Assembly (NCBI RefSeq): GCF_020515695.1
Contig: NZ_JAIWJA010000003.1
Coordinates: 372,001-436,000, forward strand
DNA length: 64,000 nucleotides
Direction of reading: 5' to 3'
DNA from: Pseudomonas sp. MWU16-30317
Lineage (GTDB): Bacteria > Pseudomonadota > Gammaproteobacteria > Pseudomonadales > Pseudomonadaceae
Under the pieces are notes generated by a model. That model had not been told where the DNA came from. It made no database searches and was given only the letters and a program-made list of their open reading frames with translations. Shown one piece after another: positions 1 through 9,751 of this stretch. Position numbers and translations under genes: made by a program. Each line of letters starts with the position of its first letter. The first letter of the stretch is position 1.

Positions 1-1
1 A

Positions 2-169
2 GTCTGGATCCAGTGCAAAGGCGTTGGCTTCACCGTCATCTACACCGCCATCGTCACGTTCATCATCCTCAAGGTGCTGGACGTGGTCATGGGCCTGCGT
101 GTAAGCGAAGAGGAAGAGTCCGTCGGCCTCGACCTGGCGCAACACAACGAGCGTGGTTACAACCTGTAA
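2..169 (+). CDS. amtB: Ammonium transporter, C-terminal end (partial)
   Basis: Only the last 55 codons are in the window; the gene begins upstream. The peptide starts in the last membrane helix (residues like GVGFTVIYTAIVTFIILKV), continues into VMGLRVSEEEESVGLDLAQH and ends NERGYNL. This is the typical cytosolic tail of AmtB, the inner-membrane ammonium channel that is gated by the PII protein GlnK. The RVSEEEE...GLD.. HNE pattern is well conserved in this family. A strong terminator follows directly. Partial because of the window edge, not because of damage. Confidence 0.93.
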   Translation, partial: VWIQCKGVGFTVIYTAIVTFIILKVLDVVMGLRVSEEEESVGLDLAQHNERGYNL

Positions 170-184
170 CGTTGCGCTTGAAGA

Positions 185-212
185 AAATGCCCGGTTCGCC
201 GGGCATTTTTTT
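185..212 (+). terminator. Rho-independent terminator after amtB
   Basis: A perfect 10-bp stem (AAATGCCCGG / CCGGGCATTT) with a TTCG tetraloop runs into a T tract. It lies 16 bases after the amtB stop codon. Confidence 0.93.
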
Positions 213-422
213 GCCTGGCATTTGTCATCTGTAAACGCGGCGCTTAGCGAGGGGGCCGGCTCCTGAAAAGCGTCGGCTGCGGTGCAGAGCAGACGGCTCA
301 TCTCGGGAGCTCGCCAGCCCTTGTCGATTGTCTGTTACCCACCCACACAATCAACCGCGCACGACCCCCTTTGTTTTTTCTCGCGGCGCGCTAGAATGCG
401 CCCCGAACGTCTGGAGAAGCGT

Positions 423-848
423 ATGTGGCAGCAAACCACTATCACCTTGCGGGCTCGCCCTCGGGGCTTTCATCTGGTGACCGATGAATTGCTGGCCGCG
501 CTGCCGCAACTGCGGGCCTGTCGGACCGGATTGGTGCATTTTTTGCTGCAACACACGTCGGCGTCCCTGACCGTCAACGAAAATGCCGACCCAGCGGTAC
601 GTCGAGATTTCGAACGTTTCTTCAATCGGCTGATCCCACAGGGAACAGCAGGCTTTGAACACAACGACGAAGGCGACGACGACCTGCCGGCGCACTTCAA
701 GGCGAGCTTGTTAGGCTGTCAGCTGACGTTACCGGTAACCGATGGGCGTCTTGCGCTAGGAACCTGGCAAGGTGTCTATCTGGGCGAACACCGCGATCAT
801 GGTGGTGCCCGCAGGGTGCTTGCCACGTTGTATGGCGAGGACGTTTGA
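423..848 (+). CDS. yjbQ: YjbQ/UPF0047 family protein
   Basis: A 141-residue protein of the YjbQ (UPF0047) family. E. coli YjbQ has weak thiamine-phosphate synthase activity, but the physiological role is not settled. The three family motifs are present: [14 protein letters not shown] (residues 44-57), an H80[11 protein letters not shown]91 segment, and [15 protein letters not shown] (113-127). The ATG at 423 is chosen because the family begins about here (WQQTTITL) and a GGAG lies 8 bases upstream; the frame is open further upstream but that part has no family similarity. A possible -10 (TAGAAT) is at 392-397. In other pseudomonads it also lies between amtB and sutA. Confidence 0.9.
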   Translation: MWQQTTITLRARPRGFHLVTDELLAALPQLRACRTGLVHFLLQHTSASLTVNENADPAVRRDFERFFNRLIPQGTAGFEHNDEGDDDLPAHFKASLLGCQLTLPVTDGRLALGTWQGVYLGEHRDHGGARRVLATLYGEDV

Positions 849-888
849 CCGCTGGTAAGCAGCGGATATGAATTTTTCCCGGCAGGGC

Positions 889-916
889 TCGACAGGCGAC
901 CCGGCTGGGCTATAAA
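889..916 (+). promoter_or_regulatory. Candidate sigma-70 promoter of sutA
   Basis: A -35-like TCGACA (889-894) and a -10-like TATAAA (911-916) are separated by 16 bases, about 30 bases before the sutA start codon. Seen in the sequence only; no transcript data. Confidence 0.55.
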
Positions 917-948
917 TAATCTGCTTTCGCAAGTCATGAGGTAGAACA

Positions 949-1275
949 ATGAGCGACGATGATCTGGAAAACGACGAACTCGAAGCGGGTGACGAGGACG
1001 ATACCGAAGAAGGCCTGGAGGCAGTTGCCGAGGACCCGGTTGACGACGGTGGTGACGATGCCCCGGCCCCTGCGGCCAAGGGTGGCAAATCCAAGGCGGC
1101 GGTGTCGGTTGATGAGTTGCCGAGTATCGAGGCCAAGAACAAGGAACGCGATGCACTGGCTCGCGCGATGGAAGAATTTCTGTCGCGGGGTGGCAAGGTG
1201 CAGGAAGTCGAGCCGAATGTGGTGGCAGATCCACCCAAGAAGCCTGACAACAAGTACGGTAGCCGCCCTATCTGA
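949..1275 (+). CDS. sutA: RNA polymerase-associated factor SutA
   Basis: A 108-residue protein matching SutA, described in P. aeruginosa as an RNA polymerase-binding factor that helps expression of ribosomal and housekeeping genes during slow growth. The first 45 residues are almost entirely acidic and probably disordered. The middle (about 55-85) is a predicted helix, with the segment SIEAKNKERDALARAMEEFL. The end is a disordered tail finishing DNKYGSRPI. A GAGGT ribosome-binding site lies just ahead of ATG 949. It has its own likely promoter (889-916) and terminator (1291-1321), so it is probably monocistronic. Confidence 0.9.
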   Translation: MSDDDLENDELEAGDEDDTEEGLEAVAEDPVDDGGDDAPAPAAKGGKSKAAVSVDELPSIEAKNKERDALARAMEEFLSRGGKVQEVEPNVVADPPKKPDNKYGSRPI

Positions 1276-1290
1276 GTGCTTGCGTCCCCA

Positions 1291-1321
1291 AAAAAGCCCG
1301 CCTTCGCTGCGGGTTTTTTTG
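1291..1321 (+). terminator. Rho-independent terminator after sutA
   Basis: A CCCGC/GCGGG stem flanked by an A tract and a run of T (A5-G-stem-T7), which could work in both directions, between sutA and the convergent yigB-like gene. Confidence 0.88.
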
Positions 1322-1364
1322 TGGGCGACTGTTTGGCGCTATCCCCTGTGAGAGCGGGTTGCGG

Positions 1365-2057
1365 CTAGAGGTTGCGCAGCGTCTCGGGCAGCTGCGCCAG
1401 GCTGTGGATCTCGGCATCCGGGGTGTGCTCGGCTTCCCAAGGCTTGCGCTGCGGGTTGTACCAGATGGCCCGCAGCCCGGCTCGTTGCGCGCCGGCGATG
1501 TCGTCGGTCGGGTGGTCGCCTACGTGTACCGCGCGCGAAGCCTCGGCGCCACCCAGGCGCAAGGCTTCCAGAAATGGCGCCGGATCGGGCTTGCCGATGC
1601 CCAGGTCCTCGGCGCACAGGGCGAACTTGAAATGCTCCATCAGCCCCAGCCGGCGTACATCGGCATTGCCGTTGGTGACTACGCCCAAGGTGTAATGCTC
1701 GCGTAGTTGCTCCAACGTCGGCAGCACGTCAGCGAACAGCTCCACTTGATGGCGCGCCTGCAGGAACACCTCGAAACTCTCGTCACCCAGGCGCTTGGCC
1801 TCGGTCTCTGCATATCCGGCATCGCGCAGCGCATGGAAGAGCACCAGGCGGCGCAATGCACTGATACGGTGCTGCAGGCCCGGCTCGGCCGTCACCAGTC
1901 GGGTACGAATGGCCAGCAAGGCTTCACGAGGAAACGGGCCCAGGTCTGGTGCATGGGCTGCCAGCCAATCGCGCAGCGTGGCTTCGGCGCTGACGATGAT
2001 GGGCGCGGTGTCCCACAGGGTGTCATCAAGGTCGAAGGTAATCAGCTCTAGCGTCAT
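1365..2057 (-). CDS. yigB: HAD-family hydrolase, YigB-like
   Basis: A 230-residue haloacid-dehalogenase-superfamily phosphatase. Motif I is D9-L-D11-D-T-L, with D9 the nucleophile and D11 the acid/base. Motif II is T128-N-G, motif III K156 (GKPDP), and motif IV G-D181-H-P-T-D-D. The helical cap (about 20-100) is of the C1 type. E. coli YigB occupies the same place after xerC and dephosphorylates FMN and sugar phosphates, so a riboflavin-related role is possible but not shown here. Its ATG overlaps the xerC stop codon (ATGA), so it is the last gene of the lptM-lysA-dapF-DUF484-xerC operon. Confidence 0.9.
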   Translation of the reverse strand: MTLELITFDLDDTLWDTAPIIVSAEATLRDWLAAHAPDLGPFPREALLAIRTRLVTAEPGLQHRISALRRLVLFHALRDAGYAETEAKRLGDESFEVFLQARHQVELFADVLPTLEQLREHYTLGVVTNGNADVRRLGLMEHFKFALCAEDLGIGKPDPAPFLEALRLGGAEASRAVHVGDHPTDDIAGAQRAGLRAIWYNPQRKPWEAEHTPDAEIHSLAQLPETLRNL

Positions 2058-2953
2058 GAGTCGGTGCCTTTACTGCGTTTGGCCCTGGGGTGGGCGTTGT
2101 CGTAGACCGAGGCCAGGTGCTGGAAGTCCAGGTGGGTGTAGATCTGCGTGGTGGCGATGTCGGCGTGGCCGAGCATCTCCTGTACCGCGCGCAGGTCCTG
2201 GGAGGACTCAAGCAGATGGCTGGCGAAGGAGTGTCGCAGCATGTGCGGATGCAGGTTCTGCCCCAGCTCGCGCTCACCGGCGGCCTTGACTCGCAGCTGG
2301 ATGGCCCGAGGCCCCAGGCGTCGGCCCTGCTGGCTAACGAACACGGCGTCGTCGGCGGGGTTGCTCAGGGCGCGCAGCGGCAGCCATTGCTGCAGTGCTT
2401 CACGGGCTTTGCGGCCCACGGGCAGCACGCGGGTCTTGCTGCCCTTGCCGTGGACCTGCACCAGGCCGTCGGCGAGGTCTAGCTGCTCGAGATTGAGGCC
2501 GGTCAGCTCCGAGAGGCGCAAGCCCGACGAATAGAACAGTTCGAGGATGGCCTGGTCGCGCTGCGCCAGGAAGTCATCTTCCACTGCGCCTTCCAGCAAC
2601 TGCAGGGTGCGGTCGGTGTCGAGGGTCTTGGGCAGCCGACGTTCACCTTTGGGGGGCGCCAGGCCGTTGGCTGGATCGTGGTCGCACAGGCCTTCGCGAT
2701 TGAGATAGCGGTAAAAGCCGCGCACCGCGCTCAGCAACCGGCCGATACTGCGCGCCGATTGGCCGTGCTGGTGCAGCTTGGCCACCAATCGGCGCAAGCG
2801 CTGGATATCCAATGCCGCCCAGGTGCCGAGGCCTTCCTGGGTGCAGAACGCGAGGACCTTGTCGAGATCGCGACGGTAGGCATCGAGGGTATGCGGCGAC
2901 ACCTGACGCTCACTGCGTAGATGCGTGCAGTAGGCGTCCAGAGGTGTCTGCAT
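2054..2953 (-). CDS. xerC: Tyrosine recombinase XerC
   Basis: A 299-residue site-specific recombinase that, with XerD, resolves chromosome dimers at dif. The N-terminal SAM-like DNA-binding domain covers about 1-90 and the catalytic domain about 105-290. Catalytic residues are all visible: R146 (in GLRLSE), K170, H237-xx-R240 (HPHMLRH), H263 (LGH) and the nucleophile Y272 (IYTHL). Length is normal for XerC. It sits 2 bases after the DUF484 gene and overlaps the next gene by 4 bases, the same arrangement as in the E. coli dapF-yigA-xerC-yigB operon, which supports XerC rather than XerD. Confidence 0.96.
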   Translation of the reverse strand: MQTPLDAYCTHLRSERQVSPHTLDAYRRDLDKVLAFCTQEGLGTWAALDIQRLRRLVAKLHQHGQSARSIGRLLSAVRGFYRYLNREGLCDHDPANGLAPPKGERRLPKTLDTDRTLQLLEGAVEDDFLAQRDQAILELFYSSGLRLSELTGLNLEQLDLADGLVQVHGKGSKTRVLPVGRKAREALQQWLPLRALSNPADDAVFVSQQGRRLGPRAIQLRVKAAGERELGQNLHPHMLRHSFASHLLESSQDLRAVQEMLGHADIATTQIYTHLDFQHLASVYDNAHPRAKRSKGTDS

Positions 2954-2955
2954 GG

Positions 2956-3645
2956 TTAGCGGACCGAGCGCAGCGCGCTGGTGAAGCGGGGCAGTACGCG
3001 GCTGAGGACTTCGCCGATGTAGCCGAGGAACAAGGTGCCCACCGAGCTCTTGTAGTGCTGCGGATCGCGACTGGCGATGGCCAGCAGGCCCTGGCCGCTG
3101 CTCAGATTGACCAGCGCGGTGGAGCCGATCTGCTTGCGTTGCTCTTCGCCGAAGAGGAAATCCAGCTCGTGATCGCGCAAGGTCCCGGCCACACTTTTGC
3201 CGTCGGTGAGCAAGCCGCCGATGGCACCCTTTGCTTCGGCGCTGGTGATCGAGCGGCCCACGGGCGTTGGCGCATCGCTGAACAGGATCAGGCTGACGAA
3301 GGGCACCTGGAATTCCTGGCGCAGGCTATCTTCGACGGCCATGACCACTTCTTCGAGGCTGCCGGCGTCCAGCAGGGCGAGGATCAGTCGGCGCGTCTTG
3401 TCGAACAGCCGATCGTTGTCGCGTGCGACGTCCATCAGTTGTGACAACCGATGGCGCATCTCGATGTTGCGCTCGCGCAGCAGCTTCATCTGCCGCTCCA
3501 CCAGCGACACGGTATCGCCGCGCTGATGAGGCAGGCGCAACGAGGTCAACAGCTCCTCGTGCTCGACGAAAAAGTCGCCATGCTCGCGCAGGTAGGCGGC
3601 AACGTCTTCGGCAGCCAGCACCGGGCCTTCGGGCAGATCACTCAT
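2956..3645 (-). CDS. yigA: DUF484 family protein (YigA-like)
   Basis: A 229-residue DUF484 protein. The N-terminal helical part (about 10-80) contains the family signature [12 protein letters not shown] near residue 15 and a basic coiled segment; the rest resembles a GAF-type fold (about 85-225). The molecular function is not known, although the gene is almost always between dapF and xerC in gammaproteobacteria. Its start overlaps the dapF stop by 4 bases and its stop is 2 bases before xerC, so translation is likely coupled. Confidence 0.9.
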   Translation of the reverse strand: MSDLPEGPVLAAEDVAAYLREHGDFFVEHEELLTSLRLPHQRGDTVSLVERQMKLLRERNIEMRHRLSQLMDVARDNDRLFDKTRRLILALLDAGSLEEVVMAVEDSLRQEFQVPFVSLILFSDAPTPVGRSITSAEAKGAIGGLLTDGKSVAGTLRDHELDFLFGEEQRKQIGSTALVNLSSGQGLLAIASRDPQHYKSSVGTLFLGYIGEVLSRVLPRFTSALRSVR

Positions 3646-4472
3646 AAGCGCACTTGTCCTTCATACACGCGAACCGCAGGGCCCGTCATGATCACTGGAT
3701 GGCCTTCGCCGGCCCACTCGATGGACAAGCGTCCGCCGGTGAGGTCGAGGGTAACGGGCGAGTCCATCCAGCCCTGACTGATGGCCGCGACGGCGGCAGC
3801 GCAGGCACCGGTCCCGCACGCCTGGGTTTCCCCGGCGCCACGTTCCCACACCCGCAACTGCGCGCGATGACGGTCGATGACCTGAATAAAGCCGACGTTG
3901 ACCCGCTGTGGGAAGCGCGGGTGATGCTCGATCTTCGGCCCCAATTCGCGAACCGGCGCGCTGTTGACGTCCTCGACGCGCAGCACGGCGTGGGGATTGC
4001 CCATCGATACGGCAAAGATCTGCTCGGTCCGGCCTTCGACGTCCAGCGCATAAGTGAGCGCACGGGCATCGGCCTGGAACGGGATGTCCGCCGGCACCAG
4101 GCGCGGTGCGCCCATGTCGACGCTGATCTGGCCGTCGTTGCGTACATCGAGTTGGATCACGCCGCCTTTGGTTTCGACGCGGATCAGCTTCTTGGCGGTC
4201 AGGCGTTTGTCCAGCACGAAGCGGGCGAAGCAGCGCGCACCGTTGCCGCACTGCTCGACTTCCGAACCATCGGAATTGAAAATCCGGTAGCGGAAGTCGA
4301 CGTCCGGACTGCTCGGTGCTTCGACGATCAGCAGTTGATCGAAGCCGATGCCGGTATTGCGATCGCCCCATTGCTTGGCGTGCTTGGCTTGGATGTGCGC
4401 GTGCTGGCTGACCAGGTCGAGGACCATGAAGTCGTTGCCCAGGCCGTGCATCTTGGTAAAACGCAGCAGCAT
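3642..4472 (-). CDS. dapF: Diaminopimelate epimerase
   Basis: A 276-residue enzyme that converts LL- to meso-diaminopimelate, for lysine and peptidoglycan synthesis, in the cytoplasm. The two catalytic cysteines are C75 (in [13 protein letters not shown]) and C219 (in ACGTGACA); the GNDF motif at residues 12-15 and the MGNPH motif near 157 bind substrate. The start [15 protein letters not shown] fits the family; an upstream in-frame start would add 11 unrelated residues. It lies 4 bases after lysA, so the two enzymes that act one after the other in lysine synthesis are co-transcribed. Confidence 0.97.
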   Translation of the reverse strand: MLLRFTKMHGLGNDFMVLDLVSQHAHIQAKHAKQWGDRNTGIGFDQLLIVEAPSSPDVDFRYRIFNSDGSEVEQCGNGARCFARFVLDKRLTAKKLIRVETKGGVIQLDVRNDGQISVDMGAPRLVPADIPFQADARALTYALDVEGRTEQIFAVSMGNPHAVLRVEDVNSAPVRELGPKIEHHPRFPQRVNVGFIQVIDRHRAQLRVWERGAGETQACGTGACAAAVAAISQGWMDSPVTLDLTGGRLSIEWAGEGHPVIMTGPAVRVYEGQVRL

Positions 4473-4476
4473 GGGG

Positions 4477-5727
4477 TTACTCCGGCAGCAGGCTTTCGCC
4501 GGCATACAGCTCGGCTACGGTCTCGCGGCGGCGCACTTCGAAAGCCTGGTCGCCATCGACCAGCACTTCGGCGCAGCGGCCACGGGTGTTGTAGTTGGAG
4601 CTCATGACGAAGCCGTAGGCGCCGGCCGAATGCAGGGCCAGCAAATCGCCCTCGGCGATGGCCAGCTGCCGATCCTTGGCCAGGAAGTCGCCGGTTTCGC
4701 AGATCGGCCCGACCACATCGTAGGCGCGCGGCGCGATGTCGGTACGGGGAGAGACGGCGGTGACGTTCATCCAGGCCTGGTATAGAGCCGGGCGAATCAT
4801 GTCGTTCATGGCCGCATCGACGATGGCGAAGTCCTTGAATTCGGTGTGCTTGAGGTATTCGACCTGGGTCAGCAGCACGCCGGCGTTGGCGACGATATAA
4901 CGGCCGGGTTCGAACACCAGCGCCAGATCGCGGCCGGCGATGCGCTCACGCACGGCCTTGATGTAGTCGCCAACCAGCGGTGGCTCTTCGTCGCGATAGC
5001 GCACGCCGACGCCGCCACCGAGGTCGATGTGGCGCAGGTGGATGCCGCAGTCACCCAGACGGTCGATCAAGCCGAGCAGGCGATCAAGGGCGTCGAGGAA
5101 GGGTGGCAGGCTGGTCAGTTGCGAACCGATATGGCAGTCGACACCGATGACGTCCAGGTTGGGCAGCTGCGACGCGCGGATGTAAACGTCTTCGGCGTCA
5201 GCGATGGCGATGCCGAACTTGTTTTCCTTGAGCCCGGTGGAAATGTACGGGTGGGTGCCGGCGTCGACATCGGGGTTGACGCGCAGGGAGATCGGCGCGC
5301 GCTTGCCCAGCTCGGCGGCGACCACTTGCAGGCGCTCCAGCTCGTCGGTGGACTCGATGTTGAAGCAGTGCACACCGACTTCCAGGGCGCGACGCATGTC
5401 TTCGCGGGTCTTGCCGACGCCCGAGAAGACGATCTTGTCGGCCTTGCCACCGGCGGCCAGGACGCGCTCGAGCTCGCCACCGGAGACGATGTCGAAGCCC
5501 GCGCCCAGGCGGGCCAGGACGTTGAGCACGGCGAGGTTGGAGTTGGCCTTGACCGCGTAGCAGACCAGATGCGGTACGCCGACCAGCGCATCGGCGTAGG
5601 CGCGATACTGGCCCTCGATGTGGGCACGGGAGTACACATAGGTGGGCGTGCCGAAGCGCTGCGCAAGGGCAGACAATGCGACGTTTTCCGCGAACAGCTC
5701 ACCGCCGCGGTAGTTGAAAGCGTCCAT
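4477..5727 (-). CDS. lysA: Diaminopimelate decarboxylase
   Basis: A 416-residue PLP enzyme of the alanine-racemase fold that makes L-lysine from meso-diaminopimelate. The PLP lysine is K60 (CYAVKANSN). H199 (CHIGSQ), the glycine-rich [10 protein letters not shown] segment (about 233-242) and [11 protein letters not shown] (273-283) bind the cofactor. C343 in [10 protein letters not shown] is the substrate-binding cysteine contributed across the dimer. It follows the small lipoprotein gene by 12 bases and precedes dapF by 4. Confidence 0.97.
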   Translation of the reverse strand: MDAFNYRGGELFAENVALSALAQRFGTPTYVYSRAHIEGQYRAYADALVGVPHLVCYAVKANSNLAVLNVLARLGAGFDIVSGGELERVLAAGGKADKIVFSGVGKTREDMRRALEVGVHCFNIESTDELERLQVVAAELGKRAPISLRVNPDVDAGTHPYISTGLKENKFGIAIADAEDVYIRASQLPNLDVIGVDCHIGSQLTSLPPFLDALDRLLGLIDRLGDCGIHLRHIDLGGGVGVRYRDEEPPLVGDYIKAVRERIAGRDLALVFEPGRYIVANAGVLLTQVEYLKHTEFKDFAIVDAAMNDMIRPALYQAWMNVTAVSPRTDIAPRAYDVVGPICETGDFLAKDRQLAIAEGDLLALHSAGAYGFVMSSNYNTRGRCAEVLVDGDQAFEVRRRETVAELYAGESLLPE

Positions 5728-5739
5728 GGTGGTCCCTGA

Positions 5740-5895
5740 TCAGTAGTGCTTGTGGGTTTTACTCTGCGACGACTTGGCCTGGTCGGCGGGCGACGCGCTG
5801 CCATCGGGCATGTACAGCGGGCCTTTTTGTCCACAGGCACTTACAAGGCAGGCAACCGCGACAAGCGCAGCCAGGGAGGAAATCATGCGCTTCAT
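5740..5895 (-). CDS. lptM: Small outer-membrane lipoprotein LptM (YifL-like)
   Basis: A 51-residue lipoprotein precursor: a short basic start (MKRM), a hydrophobic signal, and the lipobox L-V-S-A-C with C21 as the lipidated residue. The CGQKGPLYMP sequence after it is the conserved core of this family. E. coli LptM (YifL), also next to dapF, binds the LptD/E lipopolysaccharide translocon and helps LptD mature; the same role is inferred here. The start at 5895 is chosen from the signal-peptide pattern; the open frame runs further upstream through a REP element and is not coding there. Confidence 0.88.
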   Translation of the reverse strand: MKRMISSLAALVAVACLVSACGQKGPLYMPDGSASPADQAKSSQSKTHKHY

Positions 5896-6019
5896 GGCGA
5901 CATCCTTTGTATAAGCATTAATTGCGCCCGAGTATACCCAGCCCCTGCCGCCTTGCCTATTCGAGCCGACTGGGTGGTGCAGGGGCAGGGCTGGGCAGAT
6001 GATGGCGAGGCGGCTGACG

Positions 6020-6101
6020 CCTTCGCGGGCAAGCCTTGCTCCCACAGTGCACTGCCGCATCTGAGCCGTACACCCGTGGGAGCAAAGCTTGCTCGCGAAG
6101 G
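6020..6101. repeat. Paired inverted REP element (REPIN)
   Basis: A left arm (CCTTCGCGGGCAAGCCTTGC onwards, ending CCCAC) and an inverted right arm (GTGGGAGCAAAGCTTGCTCG, ending CGAAGG) are separated by about 30 bases. It lies in the 328-base gap between lptM and cyaY (5896-6223); apart from this and the two genes' likely promoters (a TATAGC at about 6186 could be the cyaY -10) I see nothing else in the gap. Confidence 0.85.
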
Positions 6102-6223
6102 GGCCGGTCGTGCTTGCCCAGCACCACAGACACAGCCGCAGGTCTTTAATCTTTGCATTCGGTGCGCGCTGCTCGTATCGTGCCGCGCTATAGCGTCATC
6201 AGACACTTTTCGAGGTTCTTGCA

Positions 6224-6577
6224 ATGAGTTTGACCGAAGCCCGTTTTCACGACCTGGTCGATGCCACCCAACAAGCGCTGGAAGACATTTTCGAAAGCAG
6301 CGACCTGGACCCTGATCTGGAAATCTCGGCCGGCGTGTTGACCGTCAAGTTCGAAGATGGCGGCGGCGCCTTGATCTTCAGCCGGCAGGAGCCCTTGCGT
6401 CAGCTGTGGCTGGCGGCGAAGAGCGGCGGCTTCCACTTCGACTACGACGAAGAGGAAAGCAACTGGAAATGCGACAAGAGCGAAGAGCTGCTGGGCGAAA
6501 TGCTCACTCGCATCGTCCTTGAGCAGGCCGGCGGCAAGCTGGACTTCACCGCGGTCGATGACGAAAGTGAGCGCTGA
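6224..6577 (+). CDS. cyaY: Frataxin-like iron donor CyaY
   Basis: A 117-residue frataxin homologue that regulates iron-sulphur cluster assembly on IscS/IscU. The acidic first helix (residues about 4-30: EARFHD, EDIFESSDLDPDLE) forms the iron-binding surface, followed by the beta sheet with the conserved LTVKFEDGG, QEPLRQLWLAAKSGG and W72-like (NWKC) elements. GAGG lies 10 bases before ATG 6224. As in E. coli, it is next to cyaA and in the opposite direction. Confidence 0.95.
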   Translation: MSLTEARFHDLVDATQQALEDIFESSDLDPDLEISAGVLTVKFEDGGGALIFSRQEPLRQLWLAAKSGGFHFDYDEEESNWKCDKSEELLGEMLTRIVLEQAGGKLDFTAVDDESER

Positions 6578-6809
6578 AACCCCCGTCCGACCACCCAAGC
6601 CGCTGTACAGCAATGTCAGCCCGGCGGTGCCGTCGCCATGCATCAGCCTGTGCCGGCTGGACGAGCACCGTGTGTGCCGCGGGTGCCTGCGTCACGTCGA
6701 GGACATCCGCGAATGGCGCTCGGCCGACGATGCCCGGCGCCGCGTGATCTGCGAGCAGGCCAGCCAGCGCCGCCTCGCCTCAGAGGCTGGTCAGCGCGCT
6801 GTTGAGTGA
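6558..6809 (+). CDS. DUF1289 family zinc-ribbon-like protein
   Basis: An 83-residue DUF1289 protein with four cysteines in the family spacing, C28-x3-C32 and C40-x2-C43 (PCISLC, VCRGC), followed by a helical IREWRSADDARRRVI segment. Function unknown; members are small cytosolic proteins that probably bind a metal. The start is uncertain: ATG 6558 overlaps cyaY by 20 bases, while an in-frame GTG at 6567 gives MSAETPV.... Its last 30 bases overlap the end of the convergent cyaA. Confidence 0.82.
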   Translation: MTKVSAETPVRPPKPLYSNVSPAVPSPCISLCRLDEHRVCRGCLRHVEDIREWRSADDARRRVICEQASQRRLASEAGQRAVE

Positions 6810-9641
6810 GCGTTCGAGCTCAGTCTTGTAGCGCAGGTAGGCGTGGGTCGACGGCGCGCTATCGGTGAACACGCCGGAGAGGTCCAGGTCGGTGATGTAG
6901 CACCGGTAGCGCTCGCCGCCGGTACGCTGGGCGATGATCTGCTGTGCCACCTTGGTGTACAGCTGCGTGCCGTGTTCCAGCTCGCTGAATTCCATCTGAT
7001 TGCAATACAGCGTGATCTGATGCTGATCGGCAGAAGTGCGTTCGATGATCGCCTGGATATCGTAGAACGGCCGCTCCACCGCGCCCTGGGGCGCCAACCG
7101 CGGTTCAGCGGCGCGCGCCGGCCCGGTCGCGGTGGCCGTGCCGGCAGGCATCAGCCGGTAGTAGCGCAGTTCCAGCGCCGGCGCCGGGAAGCCGTCTTCC
7201 ATCGGCCGTAGCGCCTCGCGGCGAAACAGGATGGAATGAAAAAAGCGCTGCAGCGGCGCCAACAGGGTGTTTTCGTCGAGAAAGGGCAGGCGCTGGCACC
7301 ACAGCACGTTGAACTCATCGAGTACGTATAGCTGCGCCTGGCGATCGTACTGGCGGTAGAACACCTGTACGCAGTTGGGCTTGCCCTGGGCGAGCACCAG
7401 GGCCAGATCCTGGCCCTCCAGTGCATGCTCATCGACCCGTAGCGGACTGTAACCGCCTTGGGCTTCGCCAAGTTGGGTGATCAGCGCCGGCAGGGTTTCG
7501 AGCACCACGTGGCTGACGTTGCCGCGTACCAGCTTGAGCAGGTGATAGTGCTTTTCGACCTTGAACAGGTAACGGTAGCCGCGATCGTACTCAAGCAGTT
7601 GCTGGGCGGTATTGAATAGCGCTTCGACCCGCTGGGCGATGGCCGACGCGCGGTTGTGGCAGAAGCAACGCACCCGCAGGCGCGGCGCCGGGCGCTCGGG
7701 CACCAGGCTGTTGAGGTAGTCGCGCAAGCAATCAAGCAGCGCGTGGGGGCTGTCGTAGCGGCTGACCTGGACTTCGTTCCAGCTATTGATCATGACTTGA
7801 TCGAGGGTCAGCACCAGGTTTTCCCGCACCCCTGCGTAACTCAGCGAGTCGGTGCGCTCGGTGGTCATGAGGATGTTCAGGTCGCGATGGTGACCAAGCG
7901 GGTCGACCCCGACATTGACCATCAACAGCACTTCGGCCGGCACGCTGGGCAGCAGCAATTGTTCGTCGCTGACGTCGCTGTGCGCCAGATCGATGCTTTG
8001 TTGCAGGCTGCCGAGCAGGTTGAACAGCTCGAATTCGGTCAGGTCGCTGGTGCCGGGGTGCAAGGCCATGCGCGTGCTGCTGTCGATCACGCCGTTGCGG
8101 TGGCTCCAGGCGAGCAGCTCGATCAGCTCGCGGCTGCGTTTGAGTGGGGAGAAGTGCTCCCACTCCTGAGTGCCCAGATTGCCCGTAAAGATCGCCCATT
8201 GGGTCTGACCGGGTTCGCGCTTGTTGGGCGATTGCACCAGGGTGAGGGTGTCTTCGGCCAAGTCCGGGGCGATGCCGGGGTTGATGTGTTCGATCTTGCC
8301 GGCGCGGCGCTCGAAGGCGGCGTACAGGCGCCGGCCAAGGATATTCATGTCGCGCCGATCGGTGGGCGTGCCCATCGGCTGGTTGCGAGCGAACTGGGTG
8401 AGGAAGCGGTAGCTGTAGTTGAGTTCGTTGATCAGTGCGCGGCGCTCGCTGCCCACCTGGCGGACCTTCCACTGGGTGCGGCTGTCGAGCAGCATCAGCT
8501 GACGTTCGTCCCACTGCCATTCGGTGGTGAGTTTCTCCAGCACCTGGCGTTGCCACCCCTGGCTGCGCAAGCGCGCCGGGCCGCTGAGCTTCTTGTTGAC
8601 CTTGAGGTAGAACGCACGGCGCACCAGTTCCAGGCGCTGGGGTTCGTTGCGGGCCAGCAGGTATTCCTCGATGCGGCGGTAGACCATCACGTAGGGGTCG
8701 AATTCGTCGAGGTCGAGCTGGCGGCTGAACACCGCTTGCTTGAAGCGCAGGCTCAGGCACTGCACGTGTGGATGCTCGCTGGCGTAGACCTCGGTCAGCA
8801 GCAGCTTGAGCACCGATTTGTAGGGCGAGTCGATGCCTTTGTACAGTTGCCACAGGCCTGCACCGATGAACTCGCCCGGTGGAATGTGCGCCATGTGGCC
8901 CAGATCGAGCACTTCGTTCTCGCGGATGAAGCGCTTGGACAGCAGCGTGTGGGTGTACTCGGCGTAGCGAGACTCTTCGTACACGGGCACCAGCCACCAC
9001 AACGGCGTGCGTCCGGCCATCCAGATGGCGGTGCGGTAGAACTCGTCGAGCAGCAGGTAATGCTGAGTGCTGCCGCAGTTTTCCGAGCTCAGGGCGTCAT
9101 CGCGTTCGCCTTGGGCAAAGCGTTCGCTGTCGATCAGAAAAAAATGCGCTTCGGCGCCCTGGCTCTCGGCCCAGACCTCCAGCAGCGTGCATTTGCGTGT
9201 CAGTTCGTCTTTGCCCTGAGCGCTGAGGCTGGCGTCATGGCAGACCCACATGTCCATGTCGCTGTTTTCGGTTTGCGCCAGAGTACCCAGGCTGCCCATC
9301 AGGAACAGCCCGAGAATCGGCCGTGGCAGATTGCCCTGGCGGGTCTTGTAGGAGAACGAGCGGGTCAGGCGCTGGGCTTCGGCCAGCACGTCGTCTTCGG
9401 GCTCATAGGTGGAGATGCCGGCGGGTGTGGAGCCGGAGACATAGCCAGGGAGCAACGGGTGATTGACGTGGAAGAACAGCGGCAGCAGCTTGAGCACGGC
9501 TTGCTGGCGACCCGAGAAACCTTCGAGCGCGCGTTCCATCCGTCCCTGGTTGATGTCCAGGAAACGTTTGCGCAGCTGGCTGAGGACCTTGCGGTCGATC
9601 CCCTGATCCAGATCGGGGCGAATTTCGTCGTTGCGCGTCAT
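6780..9641 (-). CDS. cyaA: Class I adenylate cyclase
   Basis: A 953-residue class I adenylate cyclase that makes cAMP for the catabolite regulator Vfr/CRP. The N-terminal catalytic domain (about 1-500) has the nucleotidyltransferase signature GSLGTLAQTENSDMDMW, with the metal-binding aspartates D128 and D130. The C-terminal half (about 550-950) is the regulatory domain; in P. aeruginosa the class I enzyme CyaA contributes less cAMP than CyaB in some conditions. Length is slightly above the enterobacterial enzyme (848). Single gene; no terminator is visible between it and the convergent DUF1289 gene. Confidence 0.96.
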   Translation of the reverse strand: MTRNDEIRPDLDQGIDRKVLSQLRKRFLDINQGRMERALEGFSGRQQAVLKLLPLFFHVNHPLLPGYVSGSTPAGISTYEPEDDVLAEAQRLTRSFSYKTRQGNLPRPILGLFLMGSLGTLAQTENSDMDMWVCHDASLSAQGKDELTRKCTLLEVWAESQGAEAHFFLIDSERFAQGERDDALSSENCGSTQHYLLLDEFYRTAIWMAGRTPLWWLVPVYEESRYAEYTHTLLSKRFIRENEVLDLGHMAHIPPGEFIGAGLWQLYKGIDSPYKSVLKLLLTEVYASEHPHVQCLSLRFKQAVFSRQLDLDEFDPYVMVYRRIEEYLLARNEPQRLELVRRAFYLKVNKKLSGPARLRSQGWQRQVLEKLTTEWQWDERQLMLLDSRTQWKVRQVGSERRALINELNYSYRFLTQFARNQPMGTPTDRRDMNILGRRLYAAFERRAGKIEHINPGIAPDLAEDTLTLVQSPNKREPGQTQWAIFTGNLGTQEWEHFSPLKRSRELIELLAWSHRNGVIDSSTRMALHPGTSDLTEFELFNLLGSLQQSIDLAHSDVSDEQLLLPSVPAEVLLMVNVGVDPLGHHRDLNILMTTERTDSLSYAGVRENLVLTLDQVMINSWNEVQVSRYDSPHALLDCLRDYLNSLVPERPAPRLRVRCFCHNRASAIAQRVEALFNTAQQLLEYDRGYRYLFKVEKHYHLLKLVRGNVSHVVLETLPALITQLGEAQGGYSPLRVDEHALEGQDLALVLAQGKPNCVQVFYRQYDRQAQLYVLDEFNVLWCQRLPFLDENTLLAPLQRFFHSILFRREALRPMEDGFPAPALELRYYRLMPAGTATATGPARAAEPRLAPQGAVERPFYDIQAIIERTSADQHQITLYCNQMEFSELEHGTQLYTKVAQQIIAQRTGGERYRCYITDLDLSGVFTDSAPSTHAYLRYKTELERSLNSALTSL

Positions 9642-9751
9642 TTAACACTCAAAATCACCCCGGCCGGGTGTGATAGCGGGGGGCTCTGAGCGGGTTATCG
9701 GCGTGATCGGCAGGATGTTGAGGGTTAAATGGTGGTTTACGCTACGGACCT

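Noticed and set aside
7656..9689. 677-codon open frame on the plus strand
   Set aside because: Antisense shadow of cyaA; no recognisable domain, no ribosome-binding site.
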